DNA of 64,000 nucleotides from Aquiflexum balticum DSM 16537. GTDB taxonomy: Bacteria; Bacteroidota; Bacteroidia; Cytophagales; Cyclobacteriaceae. Below the pieces are notes generated by a model that was not told the DNA's origin, searched no databases, and saw only the letters and a program-made list of their open reading frames with translations. A program made the translations under genes and the position numbers. This document shows, piece by piece, positions 46,263 through 55,381 of the stretch; positions within the stretch are counted from its first letter, which is position 1; every line of letters starts with the position of its first letter. The DNA lies in assembly GCF_900176595.1 (NCBI RefSeq), contig NZ_LT838813.1, forward strand, positions 620,001 to 684,000, in the 5' to 3' direction.

Positions 46263-49109
46263 TCAATTCAATTCCTCTCTCAGAAATTTAGCTGTATAAC
46301 TCTTGGGATGGTTTGCCACTACTTCCGGTTTTCCTTCTACTACTATCTGCCCACCCTTTTCGCCACCTTCAGGACCAAGATCTATGATATAATCTGCCAC
46401 TTTGATTACATCAAGGTTATGCTCAATAATCAGTACGGTATTTCCCTTTTCCACCAGGCGGTTCAGCACCTCCAATAAATGCTCAATATCCTGGAAATGT
46501 AGCCCTGTAGTAGGTTCATCCAAAATATAAAAGGTTTTACCGGTGTCTTTTTTGGAAAGCTCAGTGGCTAATTTCACCCTTTGGGCTTCCCCTCCTGATA
46601 ATGTTGTGGCATGTTGACCTAAAGTGATATATCCCAACCCCACATCATTCAGTGTCTTTATTCTCCTCAATATCTTGGGTTGATTTTCAAAGAAATTTAC
46701 CGCCTGCTCGACTGTCATATCCAACACATCAGATATGGATTTTCCTTTGAACCTCACTTCCAAGGTCTCCCTGTTATATCTTTTTCCTTTACAGGTTTCG
46801 CATGGTATATGTACATCTGGGAGGAAATCCATTTCGATCAGTTTCATTCCCGCACCCTCGCAATCCTCGCACCTCCCCCCTTTGACATTGAAGCTAAATC
46901 TTCCCGGCTTGTATCCCCTGATTTTGGATTCGGGCAGCTCAGTAAACAGGGTTCTGATATCAGAAAACACTCCGGTATAGGTAGCAGGGTTGGATCTTGG
47001 GGTCCTGCCAATCGGGGATTGATCCACTTCTATCACTTTATCCAAATGTTCCAAGCCGTTGATTTTCTCATAGGCCAAAGGTTCCCTTTTGGAGTTGTAA
47101 AAATGTTGGTTCAATAAGGGGAATAAGGTATCATGAATCAAGGAACTTTTGCCACTTCCAGACACTCCGGTGACACATATCATTGTCCCTAAGGGTAATT
47201 TGAGATTGACACTTTTCAGGTTGTTTCCGCTGGCACCTTTCAGTTCCAAAAACTTGCCCGAGCCTTTTCTTCTTTTTTGGGGCACTTCAATTTTTAACTT
47301 TCCCGAAAGGTATTGGGCTGTGATACTTTTTTGCTTCAAAAATTCAGTGGGATTCCCCGCAGCGACTATTTGACCTCCATGTCTGCCTGCACCCGGCCCA
47401 ATATCCACTACAAAATCCGCCTGAAGCATCATGTCCTTGTCATGCTCAACGACAATGACCGAATTTCCCAGATCCCTCAAATCCTGAAGGGCTTTAATCA
47501 ATTTCACATTGTCCCTCTGATGAAGTCCTATGCTTGGTTCATCCAAAATATATAAAACACCCACCAATTGGGTTCCAATCTGAGTGGCCAGTCTGATCCT
47601 TTGGGCCTCTCCTCCTGAAAGTGTTCTCAGTGGTCTGTTCAGTGAAAGATAATCCAAACCGATATCCAGAAGAAATCCAATACGCTTTCTGATTTCTTTG
47701 AGTACTTCCTTCCCGATAATCTGTTGTCTTTCAGACATTCTTTCTTCCAGGCCTTCGAACCATTCCCCCAAACTGACAATGTCCATCATGGCCAATTCCC
47801 CGATGTGCTTTTCATCTATCTTGATATGCAGGGCTTCTTTTTTCAACCTGTAGCCATTACAATCCGGACAGGTTTTGGATGTAGTGAATTCATTGACCCA
47901 ATCCTGAATTTTCTCCGTGCCACCTTCCTGTTGTTTCTGCAGAAAATTAACAATCCCTTCAAAGGTTGTATGCCATTTGGTGCCGGGATATTTGACCGAA
48001 TCCACAGCTACTTCAACTTTATCGCCATAAAGCAAAATATCAATCAGCTCTTTTGGAAGTTTTTCTATTGGCGTAGAAATGCTGCATTTGTAATGTTTGA
48101 CTATGGCTTCAACTTTTTTGAAAATCCAAACATCCCTATATTCCCCCAATGGGGCTATTCCGCCACGTGTGATACTCAGGCTTGGATCGGGAATGATGTT
48201 TTCAATCGTGATTTCATCGATAACGCCCAAACCATTACAAGTAGGACAGGCCCCATAAGGACTATTAAATGAAAATGTATTGGGCGCGGGTTCATCATAG
48301 GACAAACCGGTAGTCGGGTCCATCAGATATTTGGAAAAATGATGGATATTCCCCTCTTCATCACGGAGCATAATGATCCCTTTTCCATGTTGAAGGGCAG
48401 TTTTCAAGGATTGGGTAATCCTAAATCTATCCTCCTCGTCTGCCACAATCCTGTCCACTACAATTTCAATGTCATGGATTTTATACCTATCAACCTGCAT
48501 CTTTGGCTGCACATCCATTACTACTCCGTCGATTCTTACTTTGGAAAATCCCATCTTTCGGATTTGCTCAAAAAGCTCTCTGTAGTGCCCCTTTCTGCCC
48601 TTGACAATCGGTGCCAGGATATAAAGTTTCTTTCCGCCAAAGTTTTCAAACAACTGCTCCACAATCTGATCTTCGGTCTGCCGGATCATTTTTTTGCCGG
48701 AAAGATAAGAATATGCTTCCCCTGCCCGGGCAAAGAGCAGTCTCATAAAGTCATATATTTCAGTCACAGTCCCAACTGTGGACCTTGGATTTTTAGAAGT
48801 TGTTTTTTGTTCTATGGAAATTACAGGAGACAGTCCATTGATTTTGTCCACATCAGGTCTCTCCATCCCTCCTAAAAATGACCTTGCATAGGCAGAAAAA
48901 CTTTCCATATACCTTCTTTGGCCTTCGGCATAAATGGTATCAAAAGCCAAAGAACTCTTTCCGCTTCCGCTCAGGCCAGTGATGACAACCAGCTTATTTC
49001 TGGGGATATTGATATCAATATTTTTGAGATTATGTTCACGTGCACCGTATATCTCAATCAACTCTTCTTTTTTCTCAACAATCAGGTCGGACATGGAGGA
49101 TTTTAGCAT
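46263..49109 (-). CDS. uvrA: UvrABC excinuclease subunit A
   Basis: 948 residues; a start at Met6 (49094) is an alternative. Two ABC ATPases are present: Walker A GLSGSGKS at 45-52 and a second, GVSGSGKSSLIHDTLF, in the C-terminal half; signature LSGGEAQRIRLA twice. Zinc-finger cysteine pairs (CPTCNGLG, CPDCNGYR, CEDCEGAGM, CETCKGKRY) are intact. UvrA scans DNA for bulky lesions and loads UvrB. No uvrB neighbour; the gene is 93 bp from the LytS gene. Confidence 0.97.
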   Translation of the reverse strand: MLKSSMSDLIVEKKEELIEIYGAREHNLKNIDINIPRNKLVVITGLSGSGKSSLAFDTIYAEGQRRYMESFSAYARSFLGGMERPDVDKINGLSPVISIEQKTTSKNPRSTVGTVTEIYDFMRLLFARAGEAYSYLSGKKMIRQTEDQIVEQLFENFGGKKLYILAPIVKGRKGHYRELFEQIRKMGFSKVRIDGVVMDVQPKMQVDRYKIHDIEIVVDRIVADEEDRFRITQSLKTALQHGKGIIMLRDEEGNIHHFSKYLMDPTTGLSYDEPAPNTFSFNSPYGACPTCNGLGVIDEITIENIIPDPSLSITRGGIAPLGEYRDVWIFKKVEAIVKHYKCSISTPIEKLPKELIDILLYGDKVEVAVDSVKYPGTKWHTTFEGIVNFLQKQQEGGTEKIQDWVNEFTTSKTCPDCNGYRLKKEALHIKIDEKHIGELAMMDIVSLGEWFEGLEERMSERQQIIGKEVLKEIRKRIGFLLDIGLDYLSLNRPLRTLSGGEAQRIRLATQIGTQLVGVLYILDEPSIGLHQRDNVKLIKALQDLRDLGNSVIVVEHDKDMMLQADFVVDIGPGAGRHGGQIVAAGNPTEFLKQKSITAQYLSGKLKIEVPQKRRKGSGKFLELKGASGNNLKSVNLKLPLGTMICVTGVSGSGKSSLIHDTLFPLLNQHFYNSKREPLAYEKINGLEHLDKVIEVDQSPIGRTPRSNPATYTGVFSDIRTLFTELPESKIRGYKPGRFSFNVKGGRCEDCEGAGMKLIEMDFLPDVHIPCETCKGKRYNRETLEVRFKGKSISDVLDMTVEQAVNFFENQPKILRRIKTLNDVGLGYITLGQHATTLSGGEAQRVKLATELSKKDTGKTFYILDEPTTGLHFQDIEHLLEVLNRLVEKGNTVLIIEHNLDVIKVADYIIDLGPEGGEKGGQIVVEGKPEVVANHPKSYTAKFLREELN

Positions 49110-49209
49110 TTCATTTCAGCTTGCAAAAGTACAAATTTATGGCGGGTATTCCCATCTTCAGCCAAATGTTAGAACTCCTGCCAAGGGACAAAGTTTGGGA
49201 TTATAAAAA

Positions 49210-50994
49210 TTAATTGGATTCCTTTTTTTCTTTTCTTGCTTGCCTTTTTTCTTTATTAGTCATGCTTTTTTTATTCTCAGAATCTTTCTTCGGAGTTGCT
49301 GCTTCTTTTGAGTCCTTGGCTTTAGCTCTTTTTGCCAGTTCCTTTTTCCTCATTTCTTCGATATCATCTCCGGTAATTGTGGATTTAAGACCCGAGAAAA
49401 TCAATTGCCACCAATAATTGAACATGGACTTATTCGGAATACGGATAAAATAAACATTTCCTTTTACAAGCTCTCCGTTGGTTTTTGGGTTATTGGATTT
49501 AATGATCACTTTATTGGCCAGAAAAGAGCCTACCTTTCTGATCAGATTTTGATCATGCTGAAAATCTCTATTCAAAAGCTCAATTTCGAGCCCGCGATAC
49601 CTGATGATCAATTCACCGGAACCATCAAAATCATTGGCAAGAATATTAAAATCCAATCTATCTATTGTTCCTGATTTTAAACTGGCTTTAGCTTCAGGTT
49701 CAATCATGGTATTGAGTTTGCGTATATCCATTCTTCCCAAAGTCCCTTTTAAAGTAAACTTTCCTTCAGGGTCTTCAAGGTCATATTTAATCGTTGCATT
49801 TAAGGGTCCTTCCCCCATCAGTTTGGCTGCTGCTTCGATGGAAATTGTCCTGTTAGTTCCCCTTCTTTCTATGTAATTGGACACATTGGTAATATGGGCG
49901 TTCAGGTCAGAGAAAAATATGTGTCCCGTTCTTGGAGATTTATTGTCAGGTTTTTCTTCAATCTTGATGTAGGCGTTGTCTATCAAAAGGTGTTCGACGT
50001 GGAAAAATTGCTTTAGATTTTTAAAAATTTGATGGATCATTTGAGGTCTTTTCTGAAAATCTTCCGGAATTCTTTTATCCGTAAAGACTTCCAAATGGAA
50101 ATTGTTGGCATAAATACTGTCGATTTCGACGACCCCATTTCTAAAATAATTGCCAAAATTGACTCCCCTCATTTGCAATTCAGCATTGTCTATCTGAAGC
50201 CAACCTTGCCTTTCCTTGAACAAAGAGGTATAAACAAACTTATCCAGTTTATTGAGAAGACCGAGATAACCAAAATTCATACTTTTTTGCCGGGTATCAA
50301 GTTCAATGTCTTTTACTTTAATGGATTGCCGGAATTTATCAAAATGAAACTCCGCTTCTTCAATGCTGCCATACGCCATACCGAGATGAAAAAGACTTTT
50401 GGGATCATTCAGGTCTTCTTTGGTAAGTTGGAATGTCTTTAGTTGAACGTTCATGTTGATCAATGACATTCTGATGGAATCATATAAGTTATTTTCAACT
50501 TCAAAAGAAAAGTTCTTCAACTCAAAATTTTCCACTTCTATCAGATCATAATCTTTGTTTTTCTTGGATTTTGGTTTTCGGGGCTCATTGAAAAGGGAAT
50601 CTATGGGTGGCCCCGAGGAAATAATATGGATATTATCCAATAGGGCAGAGTCTATCGAAAGCGTGTTTTGGAATAAAAAGGGAAACCACTTAAATCCGGT
50701 CACATTGATCTGATCTGCTACAAGATTTACTTTTACTGTCTTATCATCCAATGAATCCGAAGGACTGACTTTAATGTTTTTGATTTTAAGAAATGTACCT
50801 GAGTAATTGTAATTCAATTTGATTTCCCCAAAACTAACTTCATGATTTCCAAAATCGCTGGTTCTGGTGATCATATTGGTAACTATCCTATCGGCATTAT
50901 CATTCAAATACAGATTGATAAGATAAGGTATACCCCTCATAACCAAAACCACGAGAACAATTAAAACTGATAACCCTATCAAAAATTTTTTCAT
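49210..50994 (-). CDS. AsmA-like / DUF748-like envelope protein
   Basis: 594 residues. One N-terminal helix (FLIGLSVLIVLVVLVMRGIPYLIN) anchors a long beta-rich region with repeated patterns such as VSFGEIKLNYNYSGTFLKIKNIKV and IDSALLDNIHI, typical of AsmA/DUF748 proteins that bridge the envelope and may move lipids. The last 60 residues are highly charged and Lys/Glu-rich. It is 57 bp downstream of the lytic transglycosylase gene on the same strand. Confidence 0.65.
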   Translation of the reverse strand: MKKFLIGLSVLIVLVVLVMRGIPYLINLYLNDNADRIVTNMITRTSDFGNHEVSFGEIKLNYNYSGTFLKIKNIKVSPSDSLDDKTVKVNLVADQINVTGFKWFPFLFQNTLSIDSALLDNIHIISSGPPIDSLFNEPRKPKSKKNKDYDLIEVENFELKNFSFEVENNLYDSIRMSLINMNVQLKTFQLTKEDLNDPKSLFHLGMAYGSIEEAEFHFDKFRQSIKVKDIELDTRQKSMNFGYLGLLNKLDKFVYTSLFKERQGWLQIDNAELQMRGVNFGNYFRNGVVEIDSIYANNFHLEVFTDKRIPEDFQKRPQMIHQIFKNLKQFFHVEHLLIDNAYIKIEEKPDNKSPRTGHIFFSDLNAHITNVSNYIERRGTNRTISIEAAAKLMGEGPLNATIKYDLEDPEGKFTLKGTLGRMDIRKLNTMIEPEAKASLKSGTIDRLDFNILANDFDGSGELIIRYRGLEIELLNRDFQHDQNLIRKVGSFLANKVIIKSNNPKTNGELVKGNVYFIRIPNKSMFNYWWQLIFSGLKSTITGDDIEEMRKKELAKRAKAKDSKEAATPKKDSENKKSMTNKEKRQARKEKKESN

Positions 50995-51051
50995 AGAAAT
51001 GCAAGACCCTAAGAATCTTGTAGAAAAATAGAAAAATTCAACGACTTCAAT

Positions 51052-51999
51052 TCAATCGATGGGTAATTTAATTAAATAATCTTTCCCTTTTTTCACGTTC
51101 AGCTTGGAGGACCGTAACCACGGATTATAAATTTTGAGTTCTTTGTAATTGGAATTATGTCTTATCGCCCATTGAGCAAGGTTTGGGATGTTTTGGTCTA
51201 CCTTCAACTCTCTAAATAATGGCTGCTTATAAATAGCATCCTCCGAAAGATCAAAACCATAATTAACCGGATTTTCGAAGATCTCCTTGAAAGCCAGAAT
51301 CCGGAACAAATACCTGCTGGTCTCCTCTACCAAATGTAAATTGTAATAATCACTTTGATTTTGCTCCTCTTTTCTTTTCCCTATTCCTGCAATGCCCATA
51401 TTATAGCTTGCCGCCACCGAAGTCCAATTCCCAAATTTTCCAAAAGCAGCCTTCAAATATTTTGCAGCAGCAAGCGTTGACTTTTCCAAATGATACCTTT
51501 CGTCAACATCATTACTCACCTCGAGACCATAATCTTTTGCCGTCCCTGGCATAAACTGCCAAAAACCCCTGGCCCCTGCGGGAGAAACCACATTCAGTAA
51601 TCCTGATTCTGCCATAGCGAGATATTTGAAATCCTCAGGAACACCCTGTTCTTTAAAGATTTTTTCTATCATTGGCAAAAACTTTCCCGCTCGCTTCATC
51701 AACAGGATCATATTGGACTGCCAATAGGCATTGACGTAAATCTCCTTTTCAAAACGCTCCATGACATCAGATTGGTGAAGTGGTACCGGCTCTCCTGCAA
51801 AACTGATTTCTTCGGGAAGAGCAAAAATCCGGACCTTAGGTTCCGGAATGGTAAAGGTCATCATCTGACCATCAGCAGCCTCAACGGTTACTTCTTCCCC
51901 AAAAACTGTAGAATGTATTCCCTGTTTATTTTGAATAATAACAACAAGAAAAAGAACGGCAATCAGTCCATATATGATAAATAGGTGATATCGTCTCAA
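51052..51999 (-). CDS. MltD-like membrane-anchored lytic transglycosylase
   Basis: 315 residues. An N-terminal signal anchor (LFIIYGLIAVLFLVVIIQ) precedes the SLT fold with the catalytic Glu131 in LAMAESGLLNVVSPAG, GFWQFMPGTAKDYGL and AASYNMGIAGIG. A C-terminal segment (IPNLAQWAIRHNSNYKELKIYNPWL) resembles a LysM module. It cleaves peptidoglycan glycan strands to 1,6-anhydroMurNAc. It starts 2 bp after the LOG-family gene stop, so they are probably co-translated. Confidence 0.9.
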   Translation of the reverse strand: MRRYHLFIIYGLIAVLFLVVIIQNKQGIHSTVFGEEVTVEAADGQMMTFTIPEPKVRIFALPEEISFAGEPVPLHQSDVMERFEKEIYVNAYWQSNMILLMKRAGKFLPMIEKIFKEQGVPEDFKYLAMAESGLLNVVSPAGARGFWQFMPGTAKDYGLEVSNDVDERYHLEKSTLAAAKYLKAAFGKFGNWTSVAASYNMGIAGIGKRKEEQNQSDYYNLHLVEETSRYLFRILAFKEIFENPVNYGFDLSEDAIYKQPLFRELKVDQNIPNLAQWAIRHNSNYKELKIYNPWLRSSKLNVKKGKDYLIKLPID

Positions 52000-52001
52000 T
52001 T

Positions 52002-52736
52002 TTAATAATTTGGAGTAAGTAAATATTTGCTGTAAAATTCATCGATTACCCTCACCGCTTCGGTGGCATCATCCACGAGAAAGAATAAGTCCAAATCTTC
52101 TGAATTGATATAGTTGTATTTTTGTAAAAGGGTATTCTTAATCCATTCCAATAGACCGCCCCAAAATTCCTTCCCAACCAAAACAATTGGAAACCTTCCG
52201 ATTTTGATCGTCTGTATCAAAGTAAATGCTTCAAATAATTCATCCAAAGTACCAAATCCGCCCGGCAGAACCACAAATCCCTGGGAATATTTGGTGAACA
52301 TCACCTTTCGGACAAAGAAATAATCGAACATGATCATCTTGTCTGGATCGATATAAATATTTCCTTTTGATTCAAAAGGGAGTTTGATGCATAAGCCTAC
52401 TGATTTCCCGTTTTCTGAACTCGCTCCTTTGTTGGCTGCCTCCATAATTCCTGGACCACCACCGGTAATCACTCCGTAACCATGCCTGACCAATTTGGCA
52501 GAAATCTCTTCCGCCATAAGATAATGTGGATGCTCAGCAGAGGTTCTGGCCGAACCAAAGACAGAAACACAGGGGCCAATCTTGCTCAATTTTTCAAAAC
52601 CCTCAACAAATTCGGAGATTACTTTAAAAATCACCCATGAATCGGTACTCTTTATTTCATTCCAATCTCTTTCTTTAAAAGCTTTTCGGGTTTTTTCTTC
52701 CCGCTTTTCATCAAAATTATCAAATCTGCTGCTCAT
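52002..52736 (-). CDS. TIGR00730-type LOG family protein
   Basis: 244 residues. The family motifs are VFGSARTS near 59-66, GGGPGIMEAANKGA at 92-105 and PGGFGTLDE at 158-166. LOG proteins release free cytokinin-type nucleobases from nucleoside monophosphates in plants and some bacteria; bacterial members are often called nucleoside-5'-monophosphate phosphoribohydrolases. Pairing with a lytic transglycosylase gene is common in Bacteroidota. Confidence 0.9.
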   Translation of the reverse strand: MSSRFDNFDEKREEKTRKAFKERDWNEIKSTDSWVIFKVISEFVEGFEKLSKIGPCVSVFGSARTSAEHPHYLMAEEISAKLVRHGYGVITGGGPGIMEAANKGASSENGKSVGLCIKLPFESKGNIYIDPDKMIMFDYFFVRKVMFTKYSQGFVVLPGGFGTLDELFEAFTLIQTIKIGRFPIVLVGKEFWGGLLEWIKNTLLQKYNYINSEDLDLFFLVDDATEAVRVIDEFYSKYLLTPNY

Positions 52737-53027
52737 AATTATCCTTTTTAATCCACAACGAATGTTCTACCAATAATATCCTTTCCGTTGGCTAAATATA
52801 ATATGGATATGCCAATCTTGTACCTAGATAACTTTTCTTTTGAAAATTGGCCAGAAGCCCGAATTGGGAAGTTGGTTTCTTTAAAACCTGCACCTTGTTT
52901 TTTTAAATCATAAAATTATTTCAAGAAAAGAAAATTCGAATATGATTTAATAAAAAAATAGTTCAGTCACTCCTATTGTTTTGATTCTTAACTTGATCTA
53001 CCTTCGCAGGCTTTTAATTTTCAATCT
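52737..53027. promoter_or_regulatory. Divergent intergenic region with a candidate promoter for the YkgJ operon
   Basis: About 290 bp between divergent genes. A TTG at 52976-52978, a 20-bp spacer and TACCTTCG at 52999-53006 match a Bacteroidota TTG-N19/20-TAnnTTTG promoter with one mismatch, and would start transcription about 15 bp before the YkgJ-family gene at 53028. Confidence 0.5.
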
Positions 53028-53639
53028 ATGAATCTCGAAGAAAAGTCACAGGAAGTCAGAAAGGTATTTGAGGAACTTGATACAGAAATCAAGTCTTTCC
53101 TTGATGCCAGTAAACTGACCTGTATATCCGGCTGTGGCTTTTGTTGCTCCAACCCAAAGGTAAGCGCTTCGGTACTTGAATTCCTTCCTTTGGCCTTTGA
53201 TTTATATACCAAAGGCAAGGCAGAAAAGGCCTTGGAAATTTTGGACAAGACTACCGAAGAGGATGCTTGTATTCTTTACAAATCTCTTTCCGAGGATGGA
53301 CATTTGGGGTTTTGCTCGGATTATCAAAATCGAGGAATGATTTGCAGACTTTTTGGATCCAGTGCCAGAAAAAACAAAGAAGGCCAAAAAGAAATCATCA
53401 CTTGTAAAAAAATAAAAACCGAAAAGAAAGCCTTGTATGACACTACTGTCACTGCAATTAAGTCTGAAATGCCCATTCCTTCAAGCACAGATGCTTATCG
53501 CAAAATAAACAATATAGATTTTAGGTTGACCGAGCGACAATTACCCATCAACCAAGCGATAAAAGAAGCCTTGGAGTCTGTGATCACCTTTAAATTTTAC
53601 ACAGAAAACCAGGAACCGGAAAGCATGGAAAATTTTTGA
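53028..53639 (+). CDS. YkgJ-family cysteine-cluster protein
   Basis: 203 residues. The cysteine cluster begins with Cys32, Cys36, Cys39 and Cys40 (CISGCGFCC) and continues with Cys in CILYKSLS and FCSDYQNRGMICRLFG. YkgJ-like proteins are thought to bind a metal or iron-sulfur cluster; their role is not settled. It opens a run of four close genes ending in GGGP synthase. Confidence 0.8.
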   Translation: MNLEEKSQEVRKVFEELDTEIKSFLDASKLTCISGCGFCCSNPKVSASVLEFLPLAFDLYTKGKAEKALEILDKTTEEDACILYKSLSEDGHLGFCSDYQNRGMICRLFGSSARKNKEGQKEIITCKKIKTEKKALYDTTVTAIKSEMPIPSSTDAYRKINNIDFRLTERQLPINQAIKEALESVITFKFYTENQEPESMENF

Positions 53640-53692
53640 TATGAGCTTTTTGGCGTATATTGGCCTTGATTTCCACCACCAAATAGGTTTTT

Positions 53693-54052
53693 ATGTTCAA
53701 CGTTTCTGAAATTATTCAAACGATCAAACAGCTTATCGAGGTACGCATCAGCCTTGTCAAAGAAGAAATCAATGATCACCTGACCGCTATTTTTGCACGG
53801 ATTTTTTTGTTGATCATGATGGCTACAGTATCTCTGATGGCTTTGTTGTTTGCAAGCATCTCGCTGGCATTTTATCTCAGTGAAAAAATGTATTCTACAT
53901 TCAAGGGTTTTTTATATGTTTCCCTTATATATGTGTTGGTTTTGGTTCTCTTATACTTTATCAGAGAATCAAGCAGTATTACCAATCCTACCCAAAAATT
54001 CCTGAAAAAATTTGTTTTGGGAAAAAGAAAAAAAGATAATGATGAAAACTGA
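53693..54052 (+). CDS. Phage-holin-family (YqjE-like) small membrane protein
   Basis: 119 residues: an amphipathic N-terminal helix (IIQTIKQLIEVRISLVKEEINDHL), then two membrane helices (FLLIMMATVSLMALLFASISLAFYL and FLYVSLIYVLVLVLLYFI) and a basic tail. This is the holin-like DUF1469 arrangement that is chromosomal in many bacteria; there is no prophage context. The stop overlaps the start of the next gene. Confidence 0.7.
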   Translation: MFNVSEIIQTIKQLIEVRISLVKEEINDHLTAIFARIFLLIMMATVSLMALLFASISLAFYLSEKMYSTFKGFLYVSLIYVLVLVLLYFIRESSSITNPTQKFLKKFVLGKRKKDNDEN

Positions 54053-54416
54053 GCTGGAAAAAAAGGCCGAAGAGCTGGAACAAACCCTTGAAATGCAGTT
54101 GAGTCTGGTCAAAAAAGAATCAGAAGGCTTTGCAAAAATCGGTGGTGCCATTCTATTGGGAGGAATCGTAGCGTTTACCGCTGTGAGATTATTGGGTAGA
54201 AAAAAAAACAATAAAACAGAAAAAATCCTTAAAACCCTCGAAAAGGAAGGGTTGCTAGATGAGGAAATCAAACATAAACTGACCCAAAAAAGTCAACCGG
54301 GATTGATGGGAAGGTTAGGAGCTATACTACTCCCCATTGCGATCAATTATGGTAAAGAACAGTTCTTGAAAAAACTGAACGAATCAGAAAACAGTCCAGA
54401 AAAAAATGCAGAATAG
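54039..54416 (+). CDS. Small membrane protein of unknown function
   Basis: About 125 residues from ATG 54039 (or 54042); an earlier TTG at 54012 overlaps the previous gene more. The N terminus is a coiled coil (TELEKKAEELEQTLEMQLSLVKKE), followed by one helix (IGGAILLGGIVAFTAVRLLG) and a lysine-rich tail. It overlaps both its neighbours, 14 bp with the holin-like gene and 11 bp with the GGGP synthase gene, so translation is coupled. Confidence 0.6.
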   Translation: MMKTELEKKAEELEQTLEMQLSLVKKESEGFAKIGGAILLGGIVAFTAVRLLGRKKNNKTEKILKTLEKEGLLDEEIKHKLTQKSQPGLMGRLGAILLPIAINYGKEQFLKKLNESENSPEKNAE

Positions 54417-55170
54417 TGTTGGTTTGAAGTTTGAGCAACTTACTGCATCTGGAAGAAAAGGAATTGCATGGCTTATTGACCCTGATGATGTGAAGTCAAT
54501 AGACCTTTTTGAAAACCAGATTCGGGAAGCCATTCAATTAAAAATTGATTTTATTTTTTTAGGAGGCAGCCTTATCCAACAAAACAGTATCAATGATATC
54601 ATTAGATTTATAAAAAAAACAGCCGAGAATATTCCTGTAGTTTTATTCCCCGGAAATTCCCTTCAATTCAGTCCATTGGCAGATGCGATGCTGTTTCTCT
54701 CTTTGATTTCAGGTAGAAATTCTGACCTGTTGATCGGGCAACATGTCAGTGTGGCGCCTCTTCTTGAAAAAAGTAAAGTCGAAGTACTTCCCACAGGATA
54801 TATGTTGGTAGATGGAGGTCAAACCACTGCTGTACATTATGTCAGTCAGACTATCCCTCTCCCAAATCACCACCCCGAATTGGCCGCGGCAACAGCCCTT
54901 GCAGGTAAATACCTGGGCATGCGCTATTTCTATCTGGATGCCGGAAGCGGAGCGCCCAATCCGGTTTCGGCCGAACTTATCCGCGAAGTGAAGCAAAAAA
55001 CAATGTCACCGCTGATTGTCGGTGGGGGATTAACTTCCCTGGAAAAAATCAAAACAGCCTATCATGCCGGGGCAGATGTAGTGGTAATCGGAAATGGTGC
55101 CGGAAAAAACCCAAAGCTACTCTCTGAAGTTTCCGCTTACTTAGAATCGATTAGGGTATTGGCGAATTGA
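54406..55170 (+). CDS. Geranylgeranylglyceryl/heptaprenylglyceryl phosphate synthase, group II (GGGPS)
   Basis: 254 residues of a TIM barrel: IAWLIDPDDV, FLGGSLIQ, LFPGNSLQFSPLADAML, TGYMLVDGG, YLDAGSGAPNPV and VGGGLTS, the phosphate-binding loop. The enzyme joins a polyprenyl diphosphate to glycerol-1-phosphate by an ether bond, the signature step of archaeal lipid synthesis. Many Bacteroidota carry group II homologues, and the product and role there are not fixed. No glycerol-1-phosphate dehydrogenase gene is in the window. It is convergent with pheS across a palindromic repeat. Confidence 0.9.
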   Translation: MQNSVGLKFEQLTASGRKGIAWLIDPDDVKSIDLFENQIREAIQLKIDFIFLGGSLIQQNSINDIIRFIKKTAENIPVVLFPGNSLQFSPLADAMLFLSLISGRNSDLLIGQHVSVAPLLEKSKVEVLPTGYMLVDGGQTTAVHYVSQTIPLPNHHPELAAATALAGKYLGMRYFYLDAGSGAPNPVSAELIREVKQKTMSPLIVGGGLTSLEKIKTAYHAGADVVVIGNGAGKNPKLLSEVSAYLESIRVLAN

Positions 55171-55229
55171 CAGAGACTGTTATCTCTAGTTTGTCAATTA
55201 AAACAATATTGTTACCAGTTCTGACCCAA

Positions 55230-55376
55230 GTCCCTTTAGGGACACGATGTGGGTAGAAAAAAGCAATTAATGTATGTTTTTTGTGCCTTTAGGTACAATA
55301 TATATTTCGTACCTAAAGGCACGTCATCCTAATTTTAAAACATCATTTCCTACCAATATTTTGTCCCTAAAGGGAC
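55230..55376. repeat. Second copy of the nested-palindrome core, between convergent genes
   Basis: A 147-bp unit with the same four 14-bp arms as the element at 18758-18903: GTCCCTTTAGGGAC (55230-55243), GTGCCTTTAGGTAC (55283-55296), GTACCTAAAGGCAC (55309-55322), GTCCCTAAAGGGAC (55363-55376), and an identical 12-nt loop length. The spacers between arms differ, so the arms are selected or recently copied. The right end is 5 bp from the pheS stop, and a TTTGTCAA at 55190-55197 may be a remnant of the left terminal repeat. It could serve as a bidirectional terminator for GGGPS and pheS. Confidence 0.8.
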
Positions 55377-55381
55377 AAGAA

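Noticed and set aside
46680-48875. Long plus-strand open frames across uvrA
   Set aside because: They lie wholly opposite a conserved gene, lack start context and family motifs, and are antisense shadows.
53693-54052. Prophage lysis module
   Set aside because: The holin-like family is also chromosomal, and no phage structural, integrase or endolysin gene is nearby.
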